DNA of 22,602 bases. Origin: Bacteroidota bacterium (lineage in GTDB: Bacteria > Bacteroidota > Bacteroidia > Bacteroidales > Prolixibacteraceae). Below, piece by piece: positions 8,056 through 15,480 of the stretch; positions within the stretch are counted from its first letter, which is position 1; each line of letters begins with the position of its first letter. A program made the position numbers and the translations under genes. The notes below the pieces were generated by a model. That model was not told where the DNA came from. It saw only the letters and a list, made by a program, of their open reading frames with translations, and made no database searches. The stretch covers positions 1 through 22,602 of the forward strand of contig JABMPI010000724.1 in NCBI GenBank assembly GCA_013203755.1. The letters are read 5' to 3'.

Positions 8056-9351
8056 ATGACAACAGCCAAAGAAATTTATCAACTATTTAAGGAATTTCCT
8101 CTGATTTCAACTGACAGCAGAAAAGTTGAAAAACAGAGCCTTTTCTTTGCTTTAAAAGGAGAGAATTTTAATGGGAATAAATTTGCTACAGACTCGATTA
8201 ATAAAGGAGCAGCTTATTCAATAATTGATGAAGAAAAGTATGTCTCTTCAGAAAAAACAATTTTGGTAGACAATGTACTGGATGCTCTTTCGGAATTAGC
8301 CAACCTCCATCGAAAAAAGCTTGGAATACCAATTTTAGCCATAACTGGAACTAACGGCAAAACGACAACAAAAGAATTGGTGGCAGCTATTCTATCTAAA
8401 AAATACAAAGTAAGTTATACTCAGGAAAATTTAAACAACCATATTGGAGTACCCCTTACTTTGTTAAAGATGAATGCAAAGACACAGTTTGGAGTTGTTG
8501 AAATGGGCGCCAACCACCCGGGAGAAATTGAAGAACTTTGCAGAATTGCAGAGCCAGATTATGGAATAATTACAAACATTGGCAAAGCGCATCTTGAAGG
8601 TTTTGGCTCATTCGAAGGGGTTGTAAAAACAAAATCTGAACTTTTCAATTTTATAAAAAATAAAAATGGCCTGTTTTTTTATAATCAGGACAATACTATT
8701 TTAAAAGATATTGTAGGTAATTACACAACAATCAAAACTTTTGGCACCGGTAATTCTGATCTAACGGGAGAGCTACTTCAATCGCCTCCTTTTGTGCACA
8801 TAAAAACGAAATTCAAAAAAGGGATTTTGTATTTAAACACAAATCTAACAGGTGATTATAATTTCGAAAACATAATGGCTGCTGTTTGTATTGGCAACCA
8901 TTTTGGAGTCGATCCATTAGACATTCAAACGGCTCTAAAAGAATACAAACCTGAAAATAACCGTTCGCAACTAATAAAAAAAGGCGACCTTAAAATAATT
9001 ATGGATGCCTACAATGCCAATCCTACCAGCATGCAAGCATCCATAAATAGTTTTTTATTGAACAGCAAAGAGAAAAATTATTTGGTTCTGGGTGATATGC
9101 TGGAATTAGGAAAATATTCCCTGCAAGAACATACATTAATTCTTGAATTACTTGAAAACTTAAAACCCACAGAAGTTTTTCTGGTTGGTTCAATATTCAC
9201 CGAAATCGGTGCAACTTTCAATTTCAAAACATTCCCTACTGTATCTGAGTTTAATGCTTACTTACAAAATAGCCCAATAAAAAACGGGAACATTTTAATA
9301 AAAGGTTCCCGTGGTATTCAACTTGAAAAAGTTCTTGAATATCTTAATTAG
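8056..9351 (+). CDS. murF: UDP-N-acetylmuramoyl-tripeptide--D-alanyl-D-alanine ligase
   Basis: MurF adds D-Ala-D-Ala to the UDP-MurNAc-tripeptide with ATP, the last cytoplasmic step of the peptidoglycan precursor. The 431 residues have three domains. The N-terminal UDP-binding domain shows 'STDSRKVEKQSLFFALKG' (18-35). The central ATPase has the P-loop 'GTNGKTTTKE' (98-107) and 'NNHIGVPLTLL'. The C-terminal Rossmann-like domain shows 'DAYNANPTSMQASI', 'LGDMLELG' and 'KGSRGIQLE', all typical of MurF rather than MurC/D/E. The ATG is preceded by a T-rich run from the gldJ terminator and lacks a Shine-Dalgarno sequence. It is the gene next to gldJ, as I recall for other Bacteroidota. It converges with trxA. 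Confidence 0.96.
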   Translation: MTTAKEIYQLFKEFPLISTDSRKVEKQSLFFALKGENFNGNKFATDSINKGAAYSIIDEEKYVSSEKTILVDNVLDALSELANLHRKKLGIPILAITGTNGKTTTKELVAAILSKKYKVSYTQENLNNHIGVPLTLLKMNAKTQFGVVEMGANHPGEIEELCRIAEPDYGIITNIGKAHLEGFGSFEGVVKTKSELFNFIKNKNGLFFYNQDNTILKDIVGNYTTIKTFGTGNSDLTGELLQSPPFVHIKTKFKKGILYLNTNLTGDYNFENIMAAVCIGNHFGVDPLDIQTALKEYKPENNRSQLIKKGDLKIIMDAYNANPTSMQASINSFLLNSKEKNYLVLGDMLELGKYSLQEHTLILELLENLKPTEVFLVGSIFTEIGATFNFKTFPTVSEFNAYLQNSPIKNGNILIKGSRGIQLEKVLEYLN

Positions 9352-9387
9352 TATTTGTCTATAAAGTCCGACTTCTGCATTACGCTC

Positions 9388-9434
9388 GTCATAAAAACAG
9401 TTATTTACAATAGTATACTCCTGTGTTTTATGAC
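9388..9434. repeat. Inverted repeat, possible dispersed intergenic element
   Basis: GTCATAAAAACAG (9388-9400) and CTGTGTTTTATGAC (9421-9434) are near-perfect inverted copies (13-14 bp arms, one-base bulge) around a 20-nt AT-rich centre. The element sits in the 138-bp convergent gap between murF and trxA. Neither flank has the T-tract of an intrinsic terminator. A second, smaller palindrome (GAAC-N6-GTTC) follows at about 9453-9466. There is no second copy in this window, so repeat status is inference. Confidence 0.5.
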
Positions 9435-9489
9435 TTAGCAAGCCTTGAATTCGAACTTTCTGGTTCAAACACCTACTTATGGGCAGATT

Positions 9490-9861
9490 CTAATTAACCG
9501 AAGGCTTTTCAACTTTTAGTACGTCTGCAATTGCCTTTTCAAAAGTTTGTTTTGGTAGCGCTCCCTGCGCCATTTGTGGTTGCCCGTCTTTCGGCACAAA
9601 AAGTAACGACGGAATACTCTGTACACCAAACATACCTGCCAATTCTTGCTGATCTTCAGTATTTACTTTATAAATAACAATACTATCGCCATACTCCGTT
9701 TGTAATTCCTCTAAAAGTGGAGCAACCATTTTACATGGGCCACACCAATCTGCATAAAAATCGATTAAACAAGGTTTGTCACCCGCATATTTCCATTCTT
9801 TATTCGCTTCAAAATCAAAAACTTTCTCTTTAAATGTCTCTTTTGTTAAATGCTCTAACAT
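9490..9861 (-). CDS. trxA: Thioredoxin
   Basis: A 123-residue cytoplasmic thioredoxin, the general protein disulfide reductase recharged by thioredoxin reductase. The active site is canonical W39-C40-G41-P42-C43-K44, preceded by 'LIDFYADW'. The cis-proline is P84 in 'SIPSLLF', and the final strand and helix ('GALPKQTFEKAI') are intact. It is slightly longer than E. coli TrxA at both ends, with an N-terminal 'KVFDFEANKEWKYAG' segment common in Bacteroidota homologues. It appears monocistronic: it has its own promoter, converges on murF, and the gene upstream of it is divergent. It differs clearly from the CNVC protein at 106-438. Confidence 0.95.
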   Translation of the reverse strand: MLEHLTKETFKEKVFDFEANKEWKYAGDKPCLIDFYADWCGPCKMVAPLLEELQTEYGDSIVIYKVNTEDQQELAGMFGVQSIPSLLFVPKDGQPQMAQGALPKQTFEKAIADVLKVEKPSVN

Positions 9862-9917
9862 GATAATATAGTTTTAATTAATTATTTACATATTTAATAA
9901 TCTCGATATTTGCATAT

Positions 9918-9946
9918 CAAAAATGGTACCTCTTTTGCAAATTCAA
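9918..9946 (-). promoter_or_regulatory. Candidate trxA promoter
   Basis: The minus strand has CATTTTTG at 9918-9925, one base off the -7 box TAnnTTTG. TTG lies 18 bp upstream (plus-strand CAA 9944-9946). This predicts a start near 9911 and a leader of about 50 nt. Confidence 0.4.
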
Positions 9947-9977
9947 CAATATTAACCCGAAATGATTGAAATAATTG

Positions 9978-9985
9978 TAATTTTG
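9978..9985 (+). promoter_or_regulatory. Candidate -7 box for the CCA-adding enzyme gene
   Basis: TAATTTTG matches TAnnTTTG; no TTG is found 18-20 bp upstream. Transcription would start near 9992, about 53 nt ahead of the ATG at 10045. The surrounding 183-bp divergent gap (9862-10044) otherwise holds only the trxA promoter. Confidence 0.35.
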
Positions 9986-10044
9986 TCACAATTTTTTTGG
10001 ATAATGTCAGAGAAACATAGAAGATTCTGCGAATTTTGTCAGCA

Positions 10045-11454
10045 ATGAGTAATAAATTAAAACATAAGATATTTGAAAAGATCTCGCAAGTTGCAGATCA
10101 AATGCAAATGGAAACGTACGTAATCGGAGGATTCGTACGAGATATTTATATTAATCGTCCTTCAAAAGATATTGATATTGTAACTGTGGGCAGTGGAATT
10201 GAGTTGGCAAAAAATGTCGCCAAAAATCTAAAGCCCAAACCTCAAGTCAATATATTTAAAAACTATGGAACTGCCATGTTGAAATATAAAGACATGGAAA
10301 TTGAATTTGTAGGGGCTAGAAAAGAATCTTACCAGCGCGATTCACGAAAACCAATTGTAGAAAATGGTACGCTCGAAGACGACCAAAACAGAAGAGATTT
10401 TACAATAAATGCTCTGGCTTTAGGATTAAATCAATCTAATTTCGGTGAATTAGTTGATCCGTTTAATGGGATAGACGATCTGAAAAATAAAATAATTCGA
10501 ACTCCGCTTGACCCTGATATTACCTTTACTGACGACCCACTTCGAATTATGAGAGCAATTCGCTTTTCCACTCAACTGGGTTTTGAGATTAATGAAACAA
10601 CATTACAATCAATCACAAAAAACAGAGAACGTATTAAAATAATTTCCGGTGAGCGCATTATTGACGAACTCAATAAAATTATGATGTCGCCAAAGCCTTC
10701 CATTGGTTTTAAATTACTGGAAGAAACCGGGCTTTTAAAAATAATATTTCCAGAATTACAACAGTTAAAAGGTGTAGACAAAGTAAATGGTATCGGACAT
10801 AAAGATAATTTTTACCACACATTGGAAGTACTCGACCGAATAGTTCCCAACACCGAAAACTTATGGTTACGTTGGTCTGCCCTGCTTCACGATATTGCAA
10901 AACCAGCTACAAAAAAATTCATTGAAGGTCAGGGATGGACTTTTCATGCTCACAATTTTATTGGAGTAAAAATGATACCCCGCATTTTTAGAAGAATGAA
11001 ACTTCCGTTAAATGAGAAAATGAAATATGTGCAAAAAATGGTACACTTACACATGCGTCCCATTGTGTTGTCTGAAGAAGAAGTTACTGATTCGGCTGTG
11101 CGTCGATTACTATTCGAGGCAGGAGACGACATTGATGATTTAATGACACTGTGCGAGGCAGATATTACGTCGAAGAACTCTGAGAAAGTAAAACGTTATC
11201 TGAACAACTTTCAACTTGTCCGACAAAAACTGAAAGAGATTGAAGAAAAAGATGCTGTTCGAAATTTCCAACCGCCAATTGATGGTGAGCTAATTATGAA
11301 AACATTTTCCATTTCACCGTGCCGGGAAGTTGGGTTAATAAAGGATGCAATAAAAGATGCCATTCTTGATGGTGATATTCAAAATAATTATGAAGAAGCT
11401 TTTGAATTTATGATGAAAAAGGCGGTTGAACTCGGGCTCAAAAAAGAGGTTTAA
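10045..11454 (+). CDS. cca: CCA tRNA nucleotidyltransferase with HD domain
   Basis: The enzyme adds or repairs the 3'-CCA end of tRNAs from CTP and ATP; the fused HD domain suggests phosphohydrolase activity on tRNA ends or cyclic phosphates. From ATG 10045 the product has 469 residues; a TTG codon three codons upstream is open but a worse start. The nucleotidyltransferase head shows 'GGFVRD' (28-33), the metal dyad D42-I-D44 and 'RRDFTINALAL' (117-127). The body has 'DDPLRIMRAIRFSTQLGF'. The HD domain has H258, 'LHDIAKP' (H282-D283) and 'HAHNF' (H301, H303). Class II poly(A) polymerases share these motifs, so poly(A) activity cannot be excluded from sequence alone. Its stop codon overlaps that of the converging gene. 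Confidence 0.92.
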   Translation: MSNKLKHKIFEKISQVADQMQMETYVIGGFVRDIYINRPSKDIDIVTVGSGIELAKNVAKNLKPKPQVNIFKNYGTAMLKYKDMEIEFVGARKESYQRDSRKPIVENGTLEDDQNRRDFTINALALGLNQSNFGELVDPFNGIDDLKNKIIRTPLDPDITFTDDPLRIMRAIRFSTQLGFEINETTLQSITKNRERIKIISGERIIDELNKIMMSPKPSIGFKLLEETGLLKIIFPELQQLKGVDKVNGIGHKDNFYHTLEVLDRIVPNTENLWLRWSALLHDIAKPATKKFIEGQGWTFHAHNFIGVKMIPRIFRRMKLPLNEKMKYVQKMVHLHMRPIVLSEEEVTDSAVRRLLFEAGDDIDDLMTLCEADITSKNSEKVKRYLNNFQLVRQKLKEIEEKDAVRNFQPPIDGELIMKTFSISPCREVGLIKDAIKDAILDGDIQNNYEEAFEFMMKKAVELGLKKEV

Positions 11455-12482
11455 TCAACTTTATTTAATTTTAATAGAACAGGAAGGTGATCGCTAAAAC
11501 CACCTTTGTATGTAAATCCATAAAAAGTTCTTTTGGGTTTTAAACCTCCATATCTTTCATCTCTTTCCAACAAAAAAGGACTATTGATAATGGTTGCATT
11601 TTCTGGTTTAGCGCCCATTCCGTTGGTTGAATTTAACAATACTCCCGAAATTATAATTTGATCGAAAACAGACCATTGCATTTGATATTTTAATGTGCCA
11701 TTCTTTTCGTTGCTCCAATTAAACGATAGATTATACAATTCTGTATTCAAAAGTTTTTCTCTTACTTCATTTGCTTTTAAAAACTTCAACATACTTTCAT
11801 CTCTCGGTTGATCATTAAAATCACCAACTATAATAATTTTGGGAGAAGTATATCTTTCAAATAAATCATCTACTTTTTGCAGCAACAACTTCGCTGCCGA
11901 ATTTCTTCCAGTTCTTGTTTCCAGCAAGCCAGAGTATCTCGAAGGCCAATGATTTACAAAAAGGTGAATTGTATCCTGCCCATTCGTAATTCCTGAAACA
12001 TATAAAATTTCACGGGTCGCTTCAACAACTCCTTCTTTATTTAATAAAGGATAATATTTATATAAAAGTGGATAAAACTGGTTCGAGTCGTATAAAATTG
12101 CAACATCGATTCCACGATGATCCGGAGATTCTTTGTGAATAATTTTATAATTTACAGATTTTAACGCTGTCCTTTTTGTAAGAAGCTCCAACACTTCCCG
12201 ATTTTCGACTTCACTCAATGCAACAATTGCCGGATGTTTCCATCCAGTGCTGCTTAATATTACTTTCGAAATATTTAGTAATTTGGTATTTAGCTTTTTG
12301 TAAGTCCAATGCCGATCTCCGTTTGGAGTAAATTCTTCATCAGTAGAATTACGATCATCCTTTGTGTCAAAAAGATTCTCCACATTATAAAACAATATAG
12401 AAAACTCATCAGTAGTTTGTTGGGAAAAAGAAGGGATACTGATTAATAGAAATAGAAGTATTAGGAATTGCCTAATCCTCAT
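11451..12482 (-). CDS. Secreted endonuclease/exonuclease/phosphatase family protein
   Basis: A 343-residue exported enzyme of the DNase I/exonuclease III/inositol-phosphatase superfamily; the substrate (nucleic acid or phosphoester) cannot be told from sequence. The signal peptide MRIRQFLILLFLLISIPSFS ends at about residue 20. The catalytic landmarks are 'FYNVENLFD' (N33), 'LSEVENREV' (E91), 'HRGIDVAILYD', 'FVNHWPSR' (H178), 'VGDFNDQP' (D221, N223) and 'FSDHLPVLL' (D331-H332), so the full set is present. No T9SS C-terminal domain or lipobox is seen, so a periplasmic location is likely. The frame is open to 12590, but the Met at 12482 gives the signal peptide and overlaps the upstream stop by 11 bp (ATGAGGATTAG), which indicates translational coupling. 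Confidence 0.87.
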   Translation of the reverse strand: MRIRQFLILLFLLISIPSFSQQTTDEFSILFYNVENLFDTKDDRNSTDEEFTPNGDRHWTYKKLNTKLLNISKVILSSTGWKHPAIVALSEVENREVLELLTKRTALKSVNYKIIHKESPDHRGIDVAILYDSNQFYPLLYKYYPLLNKEGVVEATREILYVSGITNGQDTIHLFVNHWPSRYSGLLETRTGRNSAAKLLLQKVDDLFERYTSPKIIIVGDFNDQPRDESMLKFLKANEVREKLLNTELYNLSFNWSNEKNGTLKYQMQWSVFDQIIISGVLLNSTNGMGAKPENATIINSPFLLERDERYGGLKPKRTFYGFTYKGGFSDHLPVLLKLNKVD

Positions 12483-13923
12483 CTTTCTCTTCAATTCGCT
12501 CAAAAGCACCCAGGTCCGGGGCATAATCGTCATTTCGACCATTATTAAGTATATCAATCGGAAATTGTTTTCCAAAATCCAGCTTTCCAATATCTTTTGC
12601 GGCAGATAACGAATCTAAAGCATAATTAAATTCTTCATAAGGATCAATGAATAGCGGATCATAATCACTACCTTTTAATACGTTTAAATAATGATTTTTA
12701 TTCGATGTATCGAATGTATCTGAGACTTGAATAATACAATGATCGAACATATAATTAAAAGTATTTTCATTGTTATCGCCCAATTCCAGTTCCTTCGAAA
12801 TATTACCATAAATAATACTATTCCCAAATGTTGCTTTCACAAGATCTCCCGAATAACTAACACTTGCACCATTTGCATCTGGCGCAACCAAAACATTTGA
12901 AATTACTAACGAGGGAGTTGTTCTGGCTTTGCTTGAATAATTCCCCCAGTAATTTGCAATAGTTGAATGGTAAAATTCATATTCACCTCCAACAAGCAGT
13001 GCAACACCATATAATCCACAGTTAGCTATTAAATTATTATAGCCGTATATCTTAGATTTAAAAGCGAGCAAACCTCCCCATCCCATATTCTCAATTCTCG
13101 AATTTTGTAATATAGTTGAGGCGTAACCTTCATTTTCTATGTTACCAACCTGCAATCCAATATTGGCATTTTTTATGGTTGTAAAGTTAAATACATTATC
13201 ATGGCTTCCTGAAAACAATACAATCCCAGTCCACTGATCAGGTATATTTTCATAAGCGTCTTCCAACCTATCCGGCAAAAATGTAATTGGTTCTTGAAAA
13301 GTACCGTTGGCTTCAATTCTACCTTTAACATATAAACCAGCTCCCTTATGAAAAAAGATTTTTGTACCAGCTTCAATTGTTAATACCGAAGTGCTGTCTA
13401 CATAAGCATAATCATATACTAAGTAAGGTTTTTCTGCAGTCCATGTTGTGGTTTCCAGTCTCTCCCCTTTTATCAATTTGAAATCCTGACCGTAGGCCAA
13501 TAATTTTATATCCTGAATATTTGCGTTAGTTGTAAACTCAATAGAGTCTTGAACCACCATTGGCAAATTTTGCCCGTTTGGATCAATAGTTACTTCAACA
13601 AAAATAAAAATACTATCTCTTGCAGGTACTTCAATTTCATACACTTCGCTTCCAATTTCGCCATTTATATTTAATCTGAAATTAGAAATATCCCCTCCTG
13701 CTAATCGTATCCGGGAAATTAACACACTCTCGTCGTATGGATTTCGTACAGTGAAATACTGGGTTGTAGAGCCAACAGTAGTAAATATAGTATCAAAAGT
13801 AATTGAATCTGTGGAGAAAAGTAATTGAGCATCAGACGAGCTCATATATCCATCATCTTCACACGAAGATAGTGTGAAAAAGACAACAACTACTGCCAAT
13901 ATTTGAAGTAGGTATTTAACCAA
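12472..13923 (-). CDS. Lipoprotein with Ig-like domain and right-handed beta-helix
   Basis: A 483-residue lipoprotein with no recognised enzyme activity. The signal sequence ends in LSSC with lipid Cys21, followed by acidic residues (EDD), which could serve as a surface-export signal in Bacteroidota lipoproteins. Residues about 38-150 look like an ASH/DUF1573-type Ig-like domain ('SITFDTIFTTVGSTTQYFTV', 'VRNPYDESVLISRIRL', 'IEFTTNANIQDI'). Residues about 170-430 form a parallel beta-helix of short repeats ('LTIEAGTKIFFHKGAGLYVKG', 'TIKNANIGLQV', 'STILQNSRIENMG', 'SNVLVAPDANG'). The tail contains 'DYAPDLGAFER', a common end of such proteins. Beta-helices of this kind often bind or cleave polysaccharide, but no catalytic site is recognisable. 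It is first in a two-gene operon with the phosphatase-fold gene. Confidence 0.82.
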   Translation of the reverse strand: MVKYLLQILAVVVVFFTLSSCEDDGYMSSSDAQLLFSTDSITFDTIFTTVGSTTQYFTVRNPYDESVLISRIRLAGGDISNFRLNINGEIGSEVYEIEVPARDSIFIFVEVTIDPNGQNLPMVVQDSIEFTTNANIQDIKLLAYGQDFKLIKGERLETTTWTAEKPYLVYDYAYVDSTSVLTIEAGTKIFFHKGAGLYVKGRIEANGTFQEPITFLPDRLEDAYENIPDQWTGIVLFSGSHDNVFNFTTIKNANIGLQVGNIENEGYASTILQNSRIENMGWGGLLAFKSKIYGYNNLIANCGLYGVALLVGGEYEFYHSTIANYWGNYSSKARTTPSLVISNVLVAPDANGASVSYSGDLVKATFGNSIIYGNISKELELGDNNENTFNYMFDHCIIQVSDTFDTSNKNHYLNVLKGSDYDPLFIDPYEEFNYALDSLSAAKDIGKLDFGKQFPIDILNNGRNDDYAPDLGAFERIEEKDED

Positions 13924-13972
13924 TTTCTTAATTATTTAAAAATAAAACGCCTTTGTTATGCTCTTGTACCGA

Positions 13973-13980
13973 CAAATATA
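13973..13980 (-). promoter_or_regulatory. Candidate -7 box for the beta-helix lipoprotein operon
   Basis: Minus-strand TATATTTG (plus-strand CAAATATA) is an exact TAnnTTTG match. There is no TTG at the -33 position. Transcription would start near 13966 with a leader of about 43 nt. The rest of the 111-bp gap to the symporter gene is AT-rich, with no terminator hairpin visible. Confidence 0.4.
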
Positions 13981-14034
13981 AAAAATCAATTTGCATATTT
14001 TAACATTTATTTACAATTATTAATTTAAAATCGC

Positions 14035-15471
14035 TTATTTCTTCGAAATTGAAAGCAATCCGGCAATTGTAATTAAACCATTTAAGATAAGAAGTTCAAA
14101 ACCAAAATTATATCCGTTGAAAATTACTTCAGAATATTTTGAAATAAAATAGCAAATTATGGGTGCACTTACCCCAACCAATGGAACCCATTTATCAATC
14201 ACTTTCCTTTTAGAATACATTCCAAATACAAACAATCCTAAAATTGGTCCATAAGTATATCCGGCAACACGAAAAACAGCCACCACAATACTTTCATTAT
14301 TTACGGCTTTAAAAAGCAGAATAATCAAAATCAATAGCACCGAAAAGAGTAAATGAGACCACATCTTTAAGCGCTGTTTTTTACGTTCATCATACTTGTC
14401 TATTTTCAAAAAATCGATACTAAATGAAGTCGTAAGTGCTGTTAATGCGGAGTCTGCACTGGAATACGCTGCCGCGGTAATTCCTAATAAAAAAGCAATT
14501 CCAACCGGCAATCCAAAATAGTTAAGCGCTAACTTAGGATATAAATCATCCGTTTTATCAGGAATAGAAATTCCGGTTTTGTTTGCAAAAATATAAAGTA
14601 ATACGCCCAAACATAAAAACAAAAAAACGGTTATTAGAAATGAAAAACTAAACACCAACATATTTTTTTGAGCTTCCTTTTTATTCTTACAAGTAAGGTT
14701 TTTTTGCATCATATCCTGATCCATCCCAACCATAACAATTGTAATAAACATACCTGCTATAAACTGTTTAAAAAAATTATTCCCCGACCGCCAATCCCAA
14801 TTAAATATATGTGCATTTGTATCGTTTGCAAGCTCTTTAATTAAATTACCGGTGTCCCAACCGAGGTTTTTGGTAATTGCAATAATTGTAAATATTACAG
14901 CACTTACTAAAAAAAGAGTTTGCAAGGTATCGGTCCACACAATCGTTTTTATTCCGCCACGAAAAGTATAAACCCAAATTAACGCAATTGTAACAATTAC
15001 AGTTAAAGTAAAAGGAATATTAAACGCATCGAAAAATGCAATTTGTAAAACACCTGCTACCAAATACAAGCGAAATGCCGCCCCAATTAATTTTGAAATT
15101 AAAAAGAAAAACGAGCCTGTTTTGTACGATCTCTCCCCAAAACGTTGCTCCAGAAAAGTATAAATTGAAACCAAATTTAATTTATAATATAGGGGTAATA
15201 AAACTGCAGCTACAATCCAATAACCAACAATATTTCCAAAAACAAATTGCAAATACGAAAATGCAGAATTGCCAACTTCACCCGGAACAGAAATAAAAGT
15301 TACTCCGGAAAGCGTTGCCCCAACCATTCCGAATGCAACTAAATACCACGGAGATTTGCGGTTACCGGTAAAAAAAGTCTGGGTATCGGCTTTGCGCGAG
15401 GTCAACCACGAAATTCCCATTAAAACAAGAAAATATCCTAAAATTATTCCGAGTACTAAATATGGATTCAT
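14035..15471 (-). CDS. Sodium:solute symporter (SSS family), possible MurNAc importer
   Basis: A 478-residue inner-membrane symporter with about 13 hydrophobic segments. The N-terminal region shows 'GNRKSPWYLVAFGMVGATLSGVTFISVPG' features (TM1 break at 'GATLSG', residues 51-56). The TM8 sodium-site region reads 'AAAYSSADSALTALTTS' (333-349), a strong SSS signature. 'RFGERSYKTGSFFFLISKL' and 'VYTFRGGIKTIVWTDTLQ' are family blocks. The gene starts 9 bp after the namZ stop, so the two are one transcript. The substrate is inferred from context: NamZ releases N-acetylmuramic acid, and a dedicated MurNAc transporter (MurT) is known in Tannerella forsythia. Other sugars or sialic acid are possible. 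No kinase (MurK/AnmK) or etherase (MurQ) gene is in the window. Confidence 0.9.
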   Translation of the reverse strand: MNPYLVLGIILGYFLVLMGISWLTSRKADTQTFFTGNRKSPWYLVAFGMVGATLSGVTFISVPGEVGNSAFSYLQFVFGNIVGYWIVAAVLLPLYYKLNLVSIYTFLEQRFGERSYKTGSFFFLISKLIGAAFRLYLVAGVLQIAFFDAFNIPFTLTVIVTIALIWVYTFRGGIKTIVWTDTLQTLFLVSAVIFTIIAITKNLGWDTGNLIKELANDTNAHIFNWDWRSGNNFFKQFIAGMFITIVMVGMDQDMMQKNLTCKNKKEAQKNMLVFSFSFLITVFLFLCLGVLLYIFANKTGISIPDKTDDLYPKLALNYFGLPVGIAFLLGITAAAYSSADSALTALTTSFSIDFLKIDKYDERKKQRLKMWSHLLFSVLLILIILLFKAVNNESIVVAVFRVAGYTYGPILGLFVFGMYSKRKVIDKWVPLVGVSAPIICYFISKYSEVIFNGYNFGFELLILNGLITIAGLLSISKK

Positions 15472-15480
15472 ATATTTTTA

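Noticed and set aside
9448..9478. tRNA T-arm-like sequence (GGTTCAAAC) in the murF/trxA gap
   Set aside because: No acceptor, D-arm or anticodon arm fits around it; probably chance or part of the intergenic repeat.
12482..12590. N-terminal extension of the phosphatase-fold protein starting at 12590
   Set aside because: It is the out-of-frame reading of the lipoprotein's 3' end and would place a signal peptide 36 residues inside the protein.
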